Assembly: GCF_900103875.1 (NCBI RefSeq)
Contig: NZ_LT629705.1
Span: 1,068,501 to 1,132,500, forward strand
Reading direction: 5' to 3'
From: Pseudomonas arsenicoxydans
Lineage (GTDB): Bacteria; Pseudomonadota; Gammaproteobacteria; Pseudomonadales; Pseudomonadaceae
Length of the DNA stretch: 64,000 nt
The translations under genes were made by a program, and so were the position numbers. The notes beneath the pieces were generated by a model. The model saw only the letters and a program-made list of their open reading frames with translations. It searched no databases and was not told the origin of the DNA. This document shows, piece after piece, positions 33,377-42,277 of the stretch. Positions within the stretch are counted from its first letter, which is position 1, and the number at the start of each line of letters is the position of its first letter.

Positions 33377-34665
33377 TCATCATTCATTCGGAAACCAACC
33401 AGCACACCATCGCCCAGAACCTTGGCCGTTCGGAGTACAGCTATTACTTCGTGCTCAAGGAATATCGGCCTGTGCTGGAACGTCTGGGGCGAGTCGTGGA
33501 AGTCAGTGACCCGCAAACCGAAGTCGATGCCTTGTACCTCGACGCGCTGTCCCGTGGTGAAGACTGTGTGTTCCTGTCGTTCTCGCCACCGCATTGCACT
33601 CCGGTGCACTTGGCCTGTCCGACCTTGCCGGTGTTCGCGTGGGAGTTCAGCACCATTCCCAACGAACCTTTCGCCGGTGAGCCTCGCAATGACTGGCGCA
33701 CCGTGTTGCGCGCATGCGGCGCGGCAATTACTCATTCCAGCTACACGGTGAATGCCGTGCACGAAGCGATGGGCGCCGAGTATCCGATCGTCGCGGTGCC
33801 GGCGCCGGTATGGGACCGATTCTCGGCGCGTGGCGCCCAGTTGCAACGTCAGCCACTGGCCAGTCAGGTGCATCTGAAGATCAAAGGCCTGGTGGCGGAC
33901 AGCCGCACCCTCGATTTGCGCGCCTTTGGGCCGGCGCAGCTGCGCGAGGGCGAAGGTATCGATTTTGCTGCGCCACCAAGCGAACACGAGTTGCTGCTCG
34001 ACGGTGTGATCTACACCTCGGTGTTCAACCCGGGCGACGGACGCAAGAATTGGGAAGACATGCTCAGTGCGTTCTGCGTGACCTTCCGTGAGGTCGACGA
34101 TGCAACGCTGGTGCTCAAACTGACCCACCATGATGCCGAAGCAGCGCTGACCGACATTCTTCACCACTTGTACAAAAACCAGTCTTATCGCTGCCGCATC
34201 GTGCTGATTTACGGCTACCTCGCGGATGCGGACTACGAGCAACTGGTGCAGGCGACGAGCTACGTGGTCAACACGTCCTACGGCGAAGGCCAATGCCTGC
34301 CGCTGATGGAATTCATGTCGTGTGGCAAACCGGCAGTGGCGCCCCGCACCACGGCGATGATCGACTACCTGGATGCCGATAATGCATTCCTGATCGACTC
34401 GACCGACGAGTTGACGGCCTGGCCTCATGACCCGCGCCGGGCGTTCCGTACCCTGCGCTACGTCACCGACTGGGCATCGTTGTGCCGCGCTTATCGGGCA
34501 AGCTATGACGTCGCCAGAAACGATGCCGGGCGCTACGCGCAGATGTCCGGGCATGCGGTGGCCAGCCTCGAAAAATTCTGCAGCCAGGCGACTGCCGAGC
34601 AACGCCTGAAAGGTTTTTTTGCCCGACTGTTCGAAACCCGCGCCGTGGAAACCCCCGAAGTATGA
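33370..34665 (+). CDS. Glycosyltransferase, PA5456-type (D-rhamnan locus)
   Basis: A 431-residue GT4-type enzyme. It has NPGDGRKNWEDMLSAF and YGEGQCLPLMEFMSCGKPAVAP, nearly parallel to the preceding gene; the N-termini also match (SEYSYYFVLKEYRPVLERLG). It overlaps the upstream gene by 7 bases and the next by 4. Probably a duplicated pair acting on the chain end or a linking sugar; this is inference from context. Confidence 0.87.
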   Translation: MLIIIHSETNQHTIAQNLGRSEYSYYFVLKEYRPVLERLGRVVEVSDPQTEVDALYLDALSRGEDCVFLSFSPPHCTPVHLACPTLPVFAWEFSTIPNEPFAGEPRNDWRTVLRACGAAITHSSYTVNAVHEAMGAEYPIVAVPAPVWDRFSARGAQLQRQPLASQVHLKIKGLVADSRTLDLRAFGPAQLREGEGIDFAAPPSEHELLLDGVIYTSVFNPGDGRKNWEDMLSAFCVTFREVDDATLVLKLTHHDAEAALTDILHHLYKNQSYRCRIVLIYGYLADADYEQLVQATSYVVNTSYGEGQCLPLMEFMSCGKPAVAPRTTAMIDYLDADNAFLIDSTDELTAWPHDPRRAFRTLRYVTDWASLCRAYRASYDVARNDAGRYAQMSGHAVASLEKFCSQATAEQRLKGFFARLFETRAVETPEV

Positions 34666-35543
34666 TCCGCGCCCTGGTGAGACGTCTGTTTCCAGCGGCG
34701 AAACCCGAGCCGGAGTCGGTGCCGGTGGAGCAGGGCCGCGTATCGCCACGGGACGTGGGTTTGCACGATGCGATGCACGACGGTTGGTTCTCGGGCGACA
34801 GCGGTGAATTGCTCAAGGGTTTTGCCATCACCGCCGACGACACCTTGCTGGATGTCGGTTGCGGCGAAGGGGTTGCGACCTTGTTTGCGGTGCGTCAGGG
34901 CGCGTCGGTGATTTTCACCGACAGCGAGCATGACAAGGTCCGCGACCTGGCCCGGCAAGTGGATGCGCAGTCGGACAAGGCCAATCTTGGTCTGGTCAGC
35001 AACAGTTTGCCGCTGCCATTGGCCGACGGTTGCGCGAGCAAAGTGGTGTGCATGGAAGTGCTGGAGCACATCGATCAACCCGAGCCGTTCATGGCCGAAC
35101 TGGTGCGCATGGGCCGGCCGGGGGCGTTGTATCTGCTCAGCGTTCCAGCGCCGGTGGGTGAGCATCTGCAGAAGGGCATCGCCCCCGCGAGCTACTTTCA
35201 ATCGCCCAATCACGTACAGATCTTTACCCCGGAACGCTTTGCCGCACTGGTCGAGGACGCCGGTCTGGTGATTGAGCATCGCCAGGCCACCGGGTTTTTC
35301 TGGGTGATGGGCATGATTTTCTTCTGGGCCAGTGAACGGGCCGCCGGAAGGGATCTGGGTGGCGCGGTGCGTGACCGGATCCAGGCACCGTATCCGCCGC
35401 TGATGGAGAGCTGGGCGAAAACCTGGCAAGACCTGCTGGCGCAACCGAACGGTTTGGCCATCAAGCAGATGCTCGATCAGTTCATGCCCAAGAGCCAAGT
35501 GATCATTGCGCGCAAGCCTTTGGATGCCGGGAGGGCGTCATGA
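34662..35543 (+). CDS. SAM-dependent methyltransferase, PA5457-type
   Basis: The 293-residue class I methyltransferase has DTLLDVGCGEG as SAM motif I and CMEVLEHIDQP as the post-motif. It is paralogous to the methyltransferase two genes downstream. It is likely to O-methylate rhamnose at the non-reducing end, which in ABC-exported polymers can define chain length and be read by the Wzt C-terminal domain. ATGA overlap with the upstream gene. Confidence 0.87.
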   Translation: MIRALVRRLFPAAKPEPESVPVEQGRVSPRDVGLHDAMHDGWFSGDSGELLKGFAITADDTLLDVGCGEGVATLFAVRQGASVIFTDSEHDKVRDLARQVDAQSDKANLGLVSNSLPLPLADGCASKVVCMEVLEHIDQPEPFMAELVRMGRPGALYLLSVPAPVGEHLQKGIAPASYFQSPNHVQIFTPERFAALVEDAGLVIEHRQATGFFWVMGMIFFWASERAAGRDLGGAVRDRIQAPYPPLMESWAKTWQDLLAQPNGLAIKQMLDQFMPKSQVIIARKPLDAGRAS

Positions 35544-36697
35544 GCAACGACAGACGGATCATGGACATCGAGTTGTTGCGCGGCATTGCGGTGCTCGGCG
35601 TGCTGTTCCATCACTTGCAAGACAGCCTGTTTGCCGCTCCGGTGCCTCTGTTGCAAGCGATCATCGCGCTGGGTCAGCCGTGGTGGGGCGTCGATCTGTT
35701 TTTTGCCATCTCCGGGTTCGTCATCGCACGCAGCCTGATCCCGGCGTTGCAAGGGTGCAGCACGCGTCAGGAATACTGGCAGCAAACACGTAATTTCTGG
35801 CTGCGCCGAGCGTTTCGATTGCTGCCGTCGGCCTGGTTGTGGCTGGCGCTGATGTTGCTGGCTTGTCTGTTCCTCAATCGCTCCGGGGCGTTTGGTACGT
35901 TGCACGCCAACCTGCAAGCAACCCTGGCCGGGGTCGCGCAGTACGCGAACTTCCGTTTCGCCGACAGTTTCTTTCACTATGAGTACGGCACCAGTTTCGT
36001 CTACTGGAGCCTGGCGCTGGAAGAGCAGTTCTACCTGCTGTTTCCGCTGCTGATTCTGCTGTGCCGCAAGCATTTGGTCTGGGCCTTGCTAGCGCTGGTC
36101 GCGGTGCAGTTGTTCACGCTGCGTACGCCGATCCTGATGGTGGTTCGCACCGATGCGCTGGCACTCGGCATCCTGTTGGCGATGTGGAGTGCACAACCTT
36201 CATATCTGCGCTGGGAGCCCACATTCTTACGCCGTCCATGGGCCGGTCTTTTGGCGTTGATCACGTTGTCGCTGGCGCTCAGTTTCATGGCGACGGACCG
36301 CTTCACCTTCACTAATTACCGCATCGGCGCGATTGCCGTGCTGTGCGCGGCGCTGGTCTGGATCGCTTCCTACAACCGCGATTATTTGATGCCGCGCGGT
36401 GTGTTCAAGAGCGTGATGACGTGGGTGGGCAGCCGTTCGTACGGGATTTACCTGATCCACATTCCTGCGTATTTGCTGGTGCGAGAATTCACTTTTCGCC
36501 TGCAGTCTGCCGGTCTGCCAAGCCCGGGCGGTCATCCGATCCTGACGTTGCTGGTGGCTGGCGGGCTGATTGCCTTGCTCAGTGAACTCAACTACCGCTT
36601 TATCGAAATGCCCATGCGCAACCGCGGCGCGTCGCTGGTCAAACGCCTGGGCACGTCCCGAACAGCCGCCCAAACCTCTGGAGCTACCTCATGCTGA
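35540..36697 (+). CDS. Acyltransferase family 3 membrane protein, PA5458-type
   Basis: A 385-residue integral membrane protein with about ten hydrophobic segments. The N-terminal ELLRGIAVLGVLFHH carries the conserved RGIA and catalytic histidine region of the acyltransferase-3 family, and FFAISGFVI follows. It probably acetylates the polysaccharide. It overlaps both neighbours (4 and 7 bases). Confidence 0.9.
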   Translation: MSNDRRIMDIELLRGIAVLGVLFHHLQDSLFAAPVPLLQAIIALGQPWWGVDLFFAISGFVIARSLIPALQGCSTRQEYWQQTRNFWLRRAFRLLPSAWLWLALMLLACLFLNRSGAFGTLHANLQATLAGVAQYANFRFADSFFHYEYGTSFVYWSLALEEQFYLLFPLLILLCRKHLVWALLALVAVQLFTLRTPILMVVRTDALALGILLAMWSAQPSYLRWEPTFLRRPWAGLLALITLSLALSFMATDRFTFTNYRIGAIAVLCAALVWIASYNRDYLMPRGVFKSVMTWVGSRSYGIYLIHIPAYLLVREFTFRLQSAGLPSPGGHPILTLLVAGGLIALLSELNYRFIEMPMRNRGASLVKRLGTSRTAAQTSGATSC

Positions 36698-37512
36698 GCC
36701 TTTTGAAGAAACTCACGGCGGGTACGCCCGCTCCCGCAGCGCCTGTGGCGGACAAGGTCGAGAAGGTCGATCCGTACATGCTCGGCCTGCACGATGCGAT
36801 GCTCAGCGGCTGGTTCAATCAGCAAACCGGCGAGCTGTTCACCGGGTTCCCGGTGACCGCTGAGGACACGCTGCTGGACGTCGGTTGTGGTGATGGCGGC
36901 AACGTGCATTTCTGTGGCATGCGCGGGGCCAAAATCATCATCGCCGACATTGACGCAGCCAAGGTTGAAGCCACCCGTCAGCGTTTGAGCGACACGCCGG
37001 CGCGTGACGTCGAATGCCATGTCACCGACTGCAACCCGCTGCCGATTGCCGATGCGACGGCCACTCGAGTGGTGTCCACCGAAGTCATCGAGCATGTCGA
37101 CGATCCGGCGCAGTTCCTCGCCGAACTGGTCCGCGTTGGCAAACCGGGTGCTTTGTACTTGCTCAGCGTCCCGCACCCAAGCTCCGAAGACCTGCAAAAA
37201 GACATCGCCGCCCCGGAGTATTTCCAGAAGCCCAACCACATTCGCATCATCAGCGAAGAGCAGTTCAAGGCGATGGTCAGCGACGCCGGCCTGGAAGTGC
37301 TCAGCCATAGCCAGTACGGTTTTTACTGGTCGATGTGGATGCTGTTGTTCTGGGAAGCCAAGGTCGATTTCAGCAATGCCGATCACCCGTTGCTCAACCA
37401 CTGGGCCGACACCTGGCAGGCCGTTTTGGCGTCGCCTCGTGGCGCGCAGATCAAGCAGGCGCTGGACGCGGTCGTGGCGAAAAGTCAGGTGATCATCGCC
37501 CGCAAGCCCTAG
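36691..37512 (+). CDS. SAM-dependent methyltransferase, PA5459-type
   Basis: A class I methyltransferase of 273 residues. It shares LGLHDAMLSGWF, DTLLDVGCGDGG and STEVIEHVDDP with the gene at 34662, from which it evidently arose by duplication around the acyltransferase gene. Expected role is O-methylation of the D-rhamnan; the exact position is unknown. Last of the tight five-gene operon. Confidence 0.87.
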   Translation: MLSLLKKLTAGTPAPAAPVADKVEKVDPYMLGLHDAMLSGWFNQQTGELFTGFPVTAEDTLLDVGCGDGGNVHFCGMRGAKIIIADIDAAKVEATRQRLSDTPARDVECHVTDCNPLPIADATATRVVSTEVIEHVDDPAQFLAELVRVGKPGALYLLSVPHPSSEDLQKDIAAPEYFQKPNHIRIISEEQFKAMVSDAGLEVLSHSQYGFYWSMWMLLFWEAKVDFSNADHPLLNHWADTWQAVLASPRGAQIKQALDAVVAKSQVIIARKP

Positions 37513-37567
37513 CACCCACGGGTTTTGTGTACCCTGCCACTTTGCGTTGTCAGGGCTTAGGCATTTC

Positions 37568-38761
37568 ATGTTTTTAATTCGATTGGCGGTGTTGTTTGCC
37601 GCGTTGATGCTGCTCAACGGTTGCGAGCAAAAAACCGCACCGCCGCTCGATCAGCAACTCTACGTTTGGCAACGGCAATGGACGCCGGCCCATGAAGCCG
37701 CACTGAAGGACAGCCGCGCGGATTTTTCGACGTTGCGGGTGCTGGCTTTGCAGGCGTTTCCTCAGGCCGGTTGGAGCAGGGCGCGGATCAATCCGGCGCT
37801 GCTCAAGCGCGATGGCCGACCGCTGATTGCGGTGATTCGCCTCGATGGCCAGCTCAAGGCGCTGGATCAGGACGAGGTCACGGCGCAAATTCAGCAAGTA
37901 CTCAGCGATTGGCAAGGGCAGGGGCTGATCCTCTCAGGCGTGGAAATCGACCACGACGCGGGTAGCGCTCGGCTACCGGCTTATCGGGCATTTCTGACGC
38001 ATTTACGCGCGGTTTTGCCCGCCTCTTTACCGTTGAGTATTACCGCGCTGCCAGCATGGATCGACAGCCCTGAGTTGCCGACTCTCCTGGCGACCGTCGA
38101 CAGCAGCGTGTTGCAGGTGCATGCGGTCAGCGATCCGCGTCGTGGCTTGTTTGACGCGGTTCAGGCCGGGAAATGGGCGAAGACCTGGAGCGGCAACACG
38201 ACGAAACCCTTCTATCTGGCGCTACCGGCTTATGGCGTGGCGCTGTTGCCCGGGGCCAGCGGTGCACCGGTGGTGGAAAGTGAAGTGCCGGTCGAACGGG
38301 TCGGTAAACGCCGGGAATTGCTCGCAGACCCCGTGCAGCTGAGCAAGCTCGCCGCCGAGTTGCGCGCCGATCCACCCGCGCATCTGGCTGGTTTGATCTG
38401 GTTTCGCCTGCCGCTGGCGGGGGATCGCCGGGCCTGGAGCCTGAACACGCTGGGCGCTGTGGCGCGCGGCGATGTGCTCGACAGTCGCTTGAGTTTGAAA
38501 CTCGGCGCACAGGATGGCCTCTATGACATCAGCGTCAGCAATCCAGGCAACCTCGACAGTGCCTGGCCCGAACGCGTGACTTTGGCGGTCCAGGGCTGTG
38601 ATGGCGCTGATGCGCTGGCCGGTTATGCATTGCAACAAAGCCCGGATCTGCTTACCTTCACCCGCCAGCGCGAGGGCCGGTTACCGGCCGGCGGGCAACG
38701 CGGCATCGGTTGGGCACGCTGCGCACACATTGATCAAGGAGGTTCGAATGTTCACCCGTAA
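37568..38761 (+). CDS. DUF3142 lipoprotein
   Basis: A 397-residue protein. The N-terminus MFLIRLAVLFAALMLLNGC is a type II signal peptide with lipobox LNGC, so it should be lipid-anchored. The body looks like the DUF3142 family, which resembles a TIM-barrel glycoside-hydrolase-like fold (IEIDHD around the expected strand end; motif read as VEIDHDAGSARLPAYRAFL). The ATG at 37568 sits directly before the signal sequence. It overlaps the next gene by 14 bases, implying a joint role. Activity unknown. Confidence 0.8.
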   Translation: MFLIRLAVLFAALMLLNGCEQKTAPPLDQQLYVWQRQWTPAHEAALKDSRADFSTLRVLALQAFPQAGWSRARINPALLKRDGRPLIAVIRLDGQLKALDQDEVTAQIQQVLSDWQGQGLILSGVEIDHDAGSARLPAYRAFLTHLRAVLPASLPLSITALPAWIDSPELPTLLATVDSSVLQVHAVSDPRRGLFDAVQAGKWAKTWSGNTTKPFYLALPAYGVALLPGASGAPVVESEVPVERVGKRRELLADPVQLSKLAAELRADPPAHLAGLIWFRLPLAGDRRAWSLNTLGAVARGDVLDSRLSLKLGAQDGLYDISVSNPGNLDSAWPERVTLAVQGCDGADALAGYALQQSPDLLTFTRQREGRLPAGGQRGIGWARCAHIDQGGSNVHP

Positions 38762-40883
38762 CTGGCCCCGCCATCTGCTCTGCCTGAGCCTCAGTCTGCC
38801 GCTGGGTTCGGCGCTGGCCTGTGGGCCGGACTTCCCGATGCGTTTGCTGGACAACCGCGCCCAATCGCTGGCGGAGCTGCCGGAAGGCAACTTCCAGTTC
38901 GAGATCAATCGCCTCGGACATGCGATCGCGGGGCTGAAAAATGTCACGGCCGCCACCAACAATCCGTCCTCCGGCTACGGCGATGAGCCCAACTACGCCG
39001 ATCAACGGGACCAGGCCGAGCAAGCCGGTTTGACGGTTGAGCAGCAAGCGCTGGTCAAACAGTTGCGCACGCTGACCAATGCGCATCAAGTCGAGGCTCA
39101 AGGCGCGAGCCTGCCGGCCGAGCACATGCTCTACCTGGCTGGCGCTGTGGCGTTCGGCGCGGGTGATCATGGGTTGGCTGCCGAGTACTTTCAGAAGGTG
39201 CTGGCATTGCCGGCGGATCAACGCCCGTTGCGCAGCACCTGGGCGGCCTACTCGTTGGGTCGTGCACTGTTTGCCATGAGCGCCGAAACGGACGCAACGC
39301 CTGACCTGCTGGCGCAGTCACGAAAGGCCTTCGAGCAGACCCGTCAGTTGAGCATTGACGGCTTCAGCGACCCGTTGGAACTGGGTGTCGCCAGCCTCGG
39401 CGAAGAGGCTCGCGTGGCCCGGACGGCGGGCGACTGGAACAGCGCCGTCGAACTCTACGCCACACAAAACCTCCACGGTTCGGCGGTGGGTTACACCTCG
39501 CTCAAATTGTTGATGGCTGATCTGCTGGCAATGCCGGACGATCAACTGACCGAGCTGATCAAAGGCAAACCGGTGCAGCAACTGGTCACGGCATCGCTGA
39601 TCAGCCGCTTGGGCTGGTCGTTTGGTGATCAACCGCCAAACGAACAAAAACTGATCAAACTTCTGCAAAGCAGTACGCGCGGCAGCCTGGACAACGCGGA
39701 CCGACTGGCGGCAATGAATTATCAACAGGGCGATTACGCCAGCGCCAAAGCGTTCCTTGAGCATGCCGGGGACGGTGGTCTGGCGTGGTGGCTGCGGGCG
39801 AAACTGGCGCTGCGCGAGGGCGACAAAAACGCGGCGGCTGCGGCGTATGCCAAGGCGGCCCAAGCCTTCCCGCAGAATGAATCCTGGGGTGAACGACGCA
39901 CACCGGACTACGATTTTGAAAGCCTGCAGCCCAAATGCCGGGTCGAGGGTGAAAGCGCAATTCTGGCGCTGCAACGCGGCGACTACCTGCAAGCGTTCGA
40001 CCAGCTCTATCGCAGCCAAAGCATCTACTGGTTTGATGCCGCGACCGTTGCCGAACGCGTGTTGACCGTCGATGAACTCAAGCACTACGTCGACACCCAG
40101 GTGCCGGCACCGCCAGCGCTGAGCCAGCAGAACCGTGACAACTACGTGCCGTTGCCGGTAGCCGCGCAACTGCGCAATTTGCTTGGGCGGCGGTTGCTGC
40201 GCGAAGAGCGGTATGACGAAGCGCTGGTGTACTTCGATAATCCCGATCTACAGAAAAAAGCCCGGCTGTATGCGCAACAACGTCAGTTGGCCGATGCCGC
40301 ATGGTGGCCGACAAAGCGCGCCGCCGCACTGTTCAATGCGGCCTGGACGGCGCGCGAGTGGGGCATGGACATTCTGGGTTATGAAATGGCCCCGGACTAC
40401 GCCACGTTCGGCGGCAACTACAGCCTGGAGACGACTGAGCTCAAGGTCGGGCCGTTGGTGGCGGAAGGTGAAGTCCAGCGTCAACAAGCCAGTGCCGCCA
40501 AGCCGGACGAGCGCTATCACTATCGTTTCGTCGCAACGGCGTTGGCCAATCGCGCCGCCGATAACTTGCCTCACACCAGCCAGGCTTTCGCGGCGGTGTT
40601 ATGTTCGGCGGCGGGGTGGAACAGCAGCCTTGAAGACCAAAGTGCGCTTTACCAGCGCTACATCAAAGAAGGACCGTACGTGGATTGGGCGGTGGATTTC
40701 GGCCACCAATGTCCATATCCGGACTTCGAGAATGCCAGCAAACGTTATGTGACCCAGGTGACAGACTCCACCCGTTCGGCTCTGCGACCCTATAAGCGGC
40801 CGTTGCAGATCGGCGGGATTATTGCGGTGACGGCAGCGGCGCTGGTAATGATCAATCGGCGCCGCCGTCGTAAAGCGCAGTAA
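38748..40883 (+). CDS. Large TPR-like envelope protein with C-terminal membrane anchor
   Basis: 711 residues from the ATG at 38748, which has a strong AAGGAGG upstream. The N-terminal signal peptide ends near ALACGPDF. Helical repeat segments (for example HGLAAEYFQKVLALPADQRP, ASAKAFLEHAGDGGLAWWLRAKLALREGDKNAAAAAYAKAA) suggest TPR repeats. The C-terminus has a hydrophobic helix followed by RRRRRK, a likely tail anchor. It is coupled to the DUF3142 lipoprotein gene. Function unknown; a role in periplasmic glycan handling is only a guess from context. Confidence 0.75.
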   Translation: MFTRNWPRHLLCLSLSLPLGSALACGPDFPMRLLDNRAQSLAELPEGNFQFEINRLGHAIAGLKNVTAATNNPSSGYGDEPNYADQRDQAEQAGLTVEQQALVKQLRTLTNAHQVEAQGASLPAEHMLYLAGAVAFGAGDHGLAAEYFQKVLALPADQRPLRSTWAAYSLGRALFAMSAETDATPDLLAQSRKAFEQTRQLSIDGFSDPLELGVASLGEEARVARTAGDWNSAVELYATQNLHGSAVGYTSLKLLMADLLAMPDDQLTELIKGKPVQQLVTASLISRLGWSFGDQPPNEQKLIKLLQSSTRGSLDNADRLAAMNYQQGDYASAKAFLEHAGDGGLAWWLRAKLALREGDKNAAAAAYAKAAQAFPQNESWGERRTPDYDFESLQPKCRVEGESAILALQRGDYLQAFDQLYRSQSIYWFDAATVAERVLTVDELKHYVDTQVPAPPALSQQNRDNYVPLPVAAQLRNLLGRRLLREERYDEALVYFDNPDLQKKARLYAQQRQLADAAWWPTKRAAALFNAAWTAREWGMDILGYEMAPDYATFGGNYSLETTELKVGPLVAEGEVQRQQASAAKPDERYHYRFVATALANRAADNLPHTSQAFAAVLCSAAGWNSSLEDQSALYQRYIKEGPYVDWAVDFGHQCPYPDFENASKRYVTQVTDSTRSALRPYKRPLQIGGIIAVTAAALVMINRRRRRKAQ

Positions 40884-40886
40884 GGC

Positions 40887-41516
40887 TCAAGCCTGTTGCA
40901 CAAAGGTCAGCCGCACGGCGAAACCAATCAGCAGGCTGCCGAACAACCACTGTTGCAGGCGTTGGGCCGAGGGACTGCGTTGCAGCCAGCGGCCCAGCGC
41001 GGCGCCGACAAGCGCGTAGGCGCTGTCGAACAACAAACCGACGCTGACCAGTATTACGCCTAACACCGCAAATTGCGCCAGTACCGGCCCGGCTTGGGGA
41101 TTAATGAACTGCGGCAGCAATACCGAGCAGAACAAGAGCGCTTTAGGGTTGAGCAGGTTGGTCAGCAAACCTCTTTGGATCGCGTCCCGCCAACGTGGTT
41201 TCTCGGTGGTTGTGTCTGCACTGTTCAGGCTCGGCAGCATCGTGGTTCGCAGACATTGAATGCCGATCCACAGCAAATACGCGGCCCCCGCCAGACGCAC
41301 CACATCGAAGGTCCACGGAGCGGCTTTGAACAACGCCGCCAATCCCAAGGCGGCCAACGCCACATGACAACCACGGGCAATGCCCAGGCCCACCGCTGTC
41401 GCCAACGCCGCGCCTTTGCCCTGTCGGGCACCGGTCTGTAGCAGCAGAATCATGTCGGGCCCCGGCAACAAATACACTACTGCCAGCGCCATGAAAAACA
41501 GCCAGAGTCCCGCCAT
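40887..41516 (-). CDS. LysE/RhtB-family amino acid exporter
   Basis: About 209 residues from the ATG at 41516, which has GGGG about 9 bases upstream; an in-frame ATG at 41531 lacks a good site. The N-terminus WLFFMALAVVYLLPGPDMILLLQTGARQG is the classic LysE/RhtB start, with about six membrane segments. It is divergent from an Lrp/AsnC regulator, a common pairing in which the regulator senses the exported amino acid. Confidence 0.92.
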   Translation of the reverse strand: MAGLWLFFMALAVVYLLPGPDMILLLQTGARQGKGAALATAVGLGIARGCHVALAALGLAALFKAAPWTFDVVRLAGAAYLLWIGIQCLRTTMLPSLNSADTTTEKPRWRDAIQRGLLTNLLNPKALLFCSVLLPQFINPQAGPVLAQFAVLGVILVSVGLLFDSAYALVGAALGRWLQRSPSAQRLQQWLFGSLLIGFAVRLTFVQQA

Positions 41517-41664
41517 GTTGTTGCACCCCATTCGTTGTCGATTTGGTAGCGCCAGTCTAGGGCTCAAGGGTGGGGCAGGTGCTTGCGTTGTCCGCTTCTA
41601 AAGCCTCGATATTTGGCATAACCTGCCACTTACAGGTGTGCAAGCCATCAGGATCTGCCAAACA

Positions 41665-42138
41665 ATGAAACTCGACGCCTACGACCGCAAGATTCTCGCC
41701 GCCCTGCAACGGGACGGCCGCCTGAGCAACGTGCAACTGGCCGAGGAGATCGGCTTGTCAGCCTCGCCGTGTTTGCGTCGGGTGCGGATGCTGGAAGAGG
41801 CCGGGGTGATTCGCGGCTATCAGGCCAATCTGGATCGTGACGAGGTGGGGCTTGGGCTGACGGTGTTTGTCGGGGTCAAGGTTGAACGCCATAACGATGA
41901 GCAGGCCGAAGCCTTTCGCCTGGCGGTGACGGCGCTGTCTGAGGTGATTTCGGCGTTTCTGGTGTCCGGGGAGTCGGATTTCCTGCTGCAAGTGGTGGTG
42001 CCGGATTTGCGCGGGTACGACCGTTTTCTCACCGAGCGACTGCTGAAGTTGCCGGGAGTGAGTGACATCCGCAGCAACTTCGCGATTCACACGGTGAAGA
42101 CGCCAGGGGCGTTGCCGTTGGGGCACTTACCAACTTGA
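41665..42138 (+). CDS. Lrp/AsnC-family transcriptional regulator
   Basis: 157 residues starting MKLDAYDRKILAALQRDGRLSNVQLAEEIGLSASPCLRRVRML, the Lrp helix-turn-helix, followed by a RAM effector domain ending in the typical LPGVSDIRSNFAI segment. Probably controls the divergent LysE gene; the shared region is about 150 bases. The ATG at 41665 fits the family better than an upstream GTG. Confidence 0.93.
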   Translation: MKLDAYDRKILAALQRDGRLSNVQLAEEIGLSASPCLRRVRMLEEAGVIRGYQANLDRDEVGLGLTVFVGVKVERHNDEQAEAFRLAVTALSEVISAFLVSGESDFLLQVVVPDLRGYDRFLTERLLKLPGVSDIRSNFAIHTVKTPGALPLGHLPT

Positions 42139-42153
42139 AACTCAGTCGTATCC

Positions 42154-42264
42154 GATCGTTCCCACGCTCTGCGTGGGAATGCAGCCCGTGACGCTCCGCG
42201 TCACATCAAGAGCCGAACGCAGAGCGTCCGTGGAGGCATTCCCACGCAGAGCGTGGGAACGATC
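42154..42264. repeat. MITE/REPIN-like element with 29-bp inverted repeats
   Basis: Arms at 42154-42182 and 42236-42264 are perfect 29-bp inverted repeats, each itself containing the small palindrome CCCACGCTCTGCGTGGG. Between them is a second hairpin, GTGACGC-TCC-GCGTCAC (42188-42204). It sits between the convergent lrp and lpd genes and may serve as their terminator. No coding capacity. Confidence 0.8.
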
Positions 42265-42277
42265 ATCCGCAGGCTTC

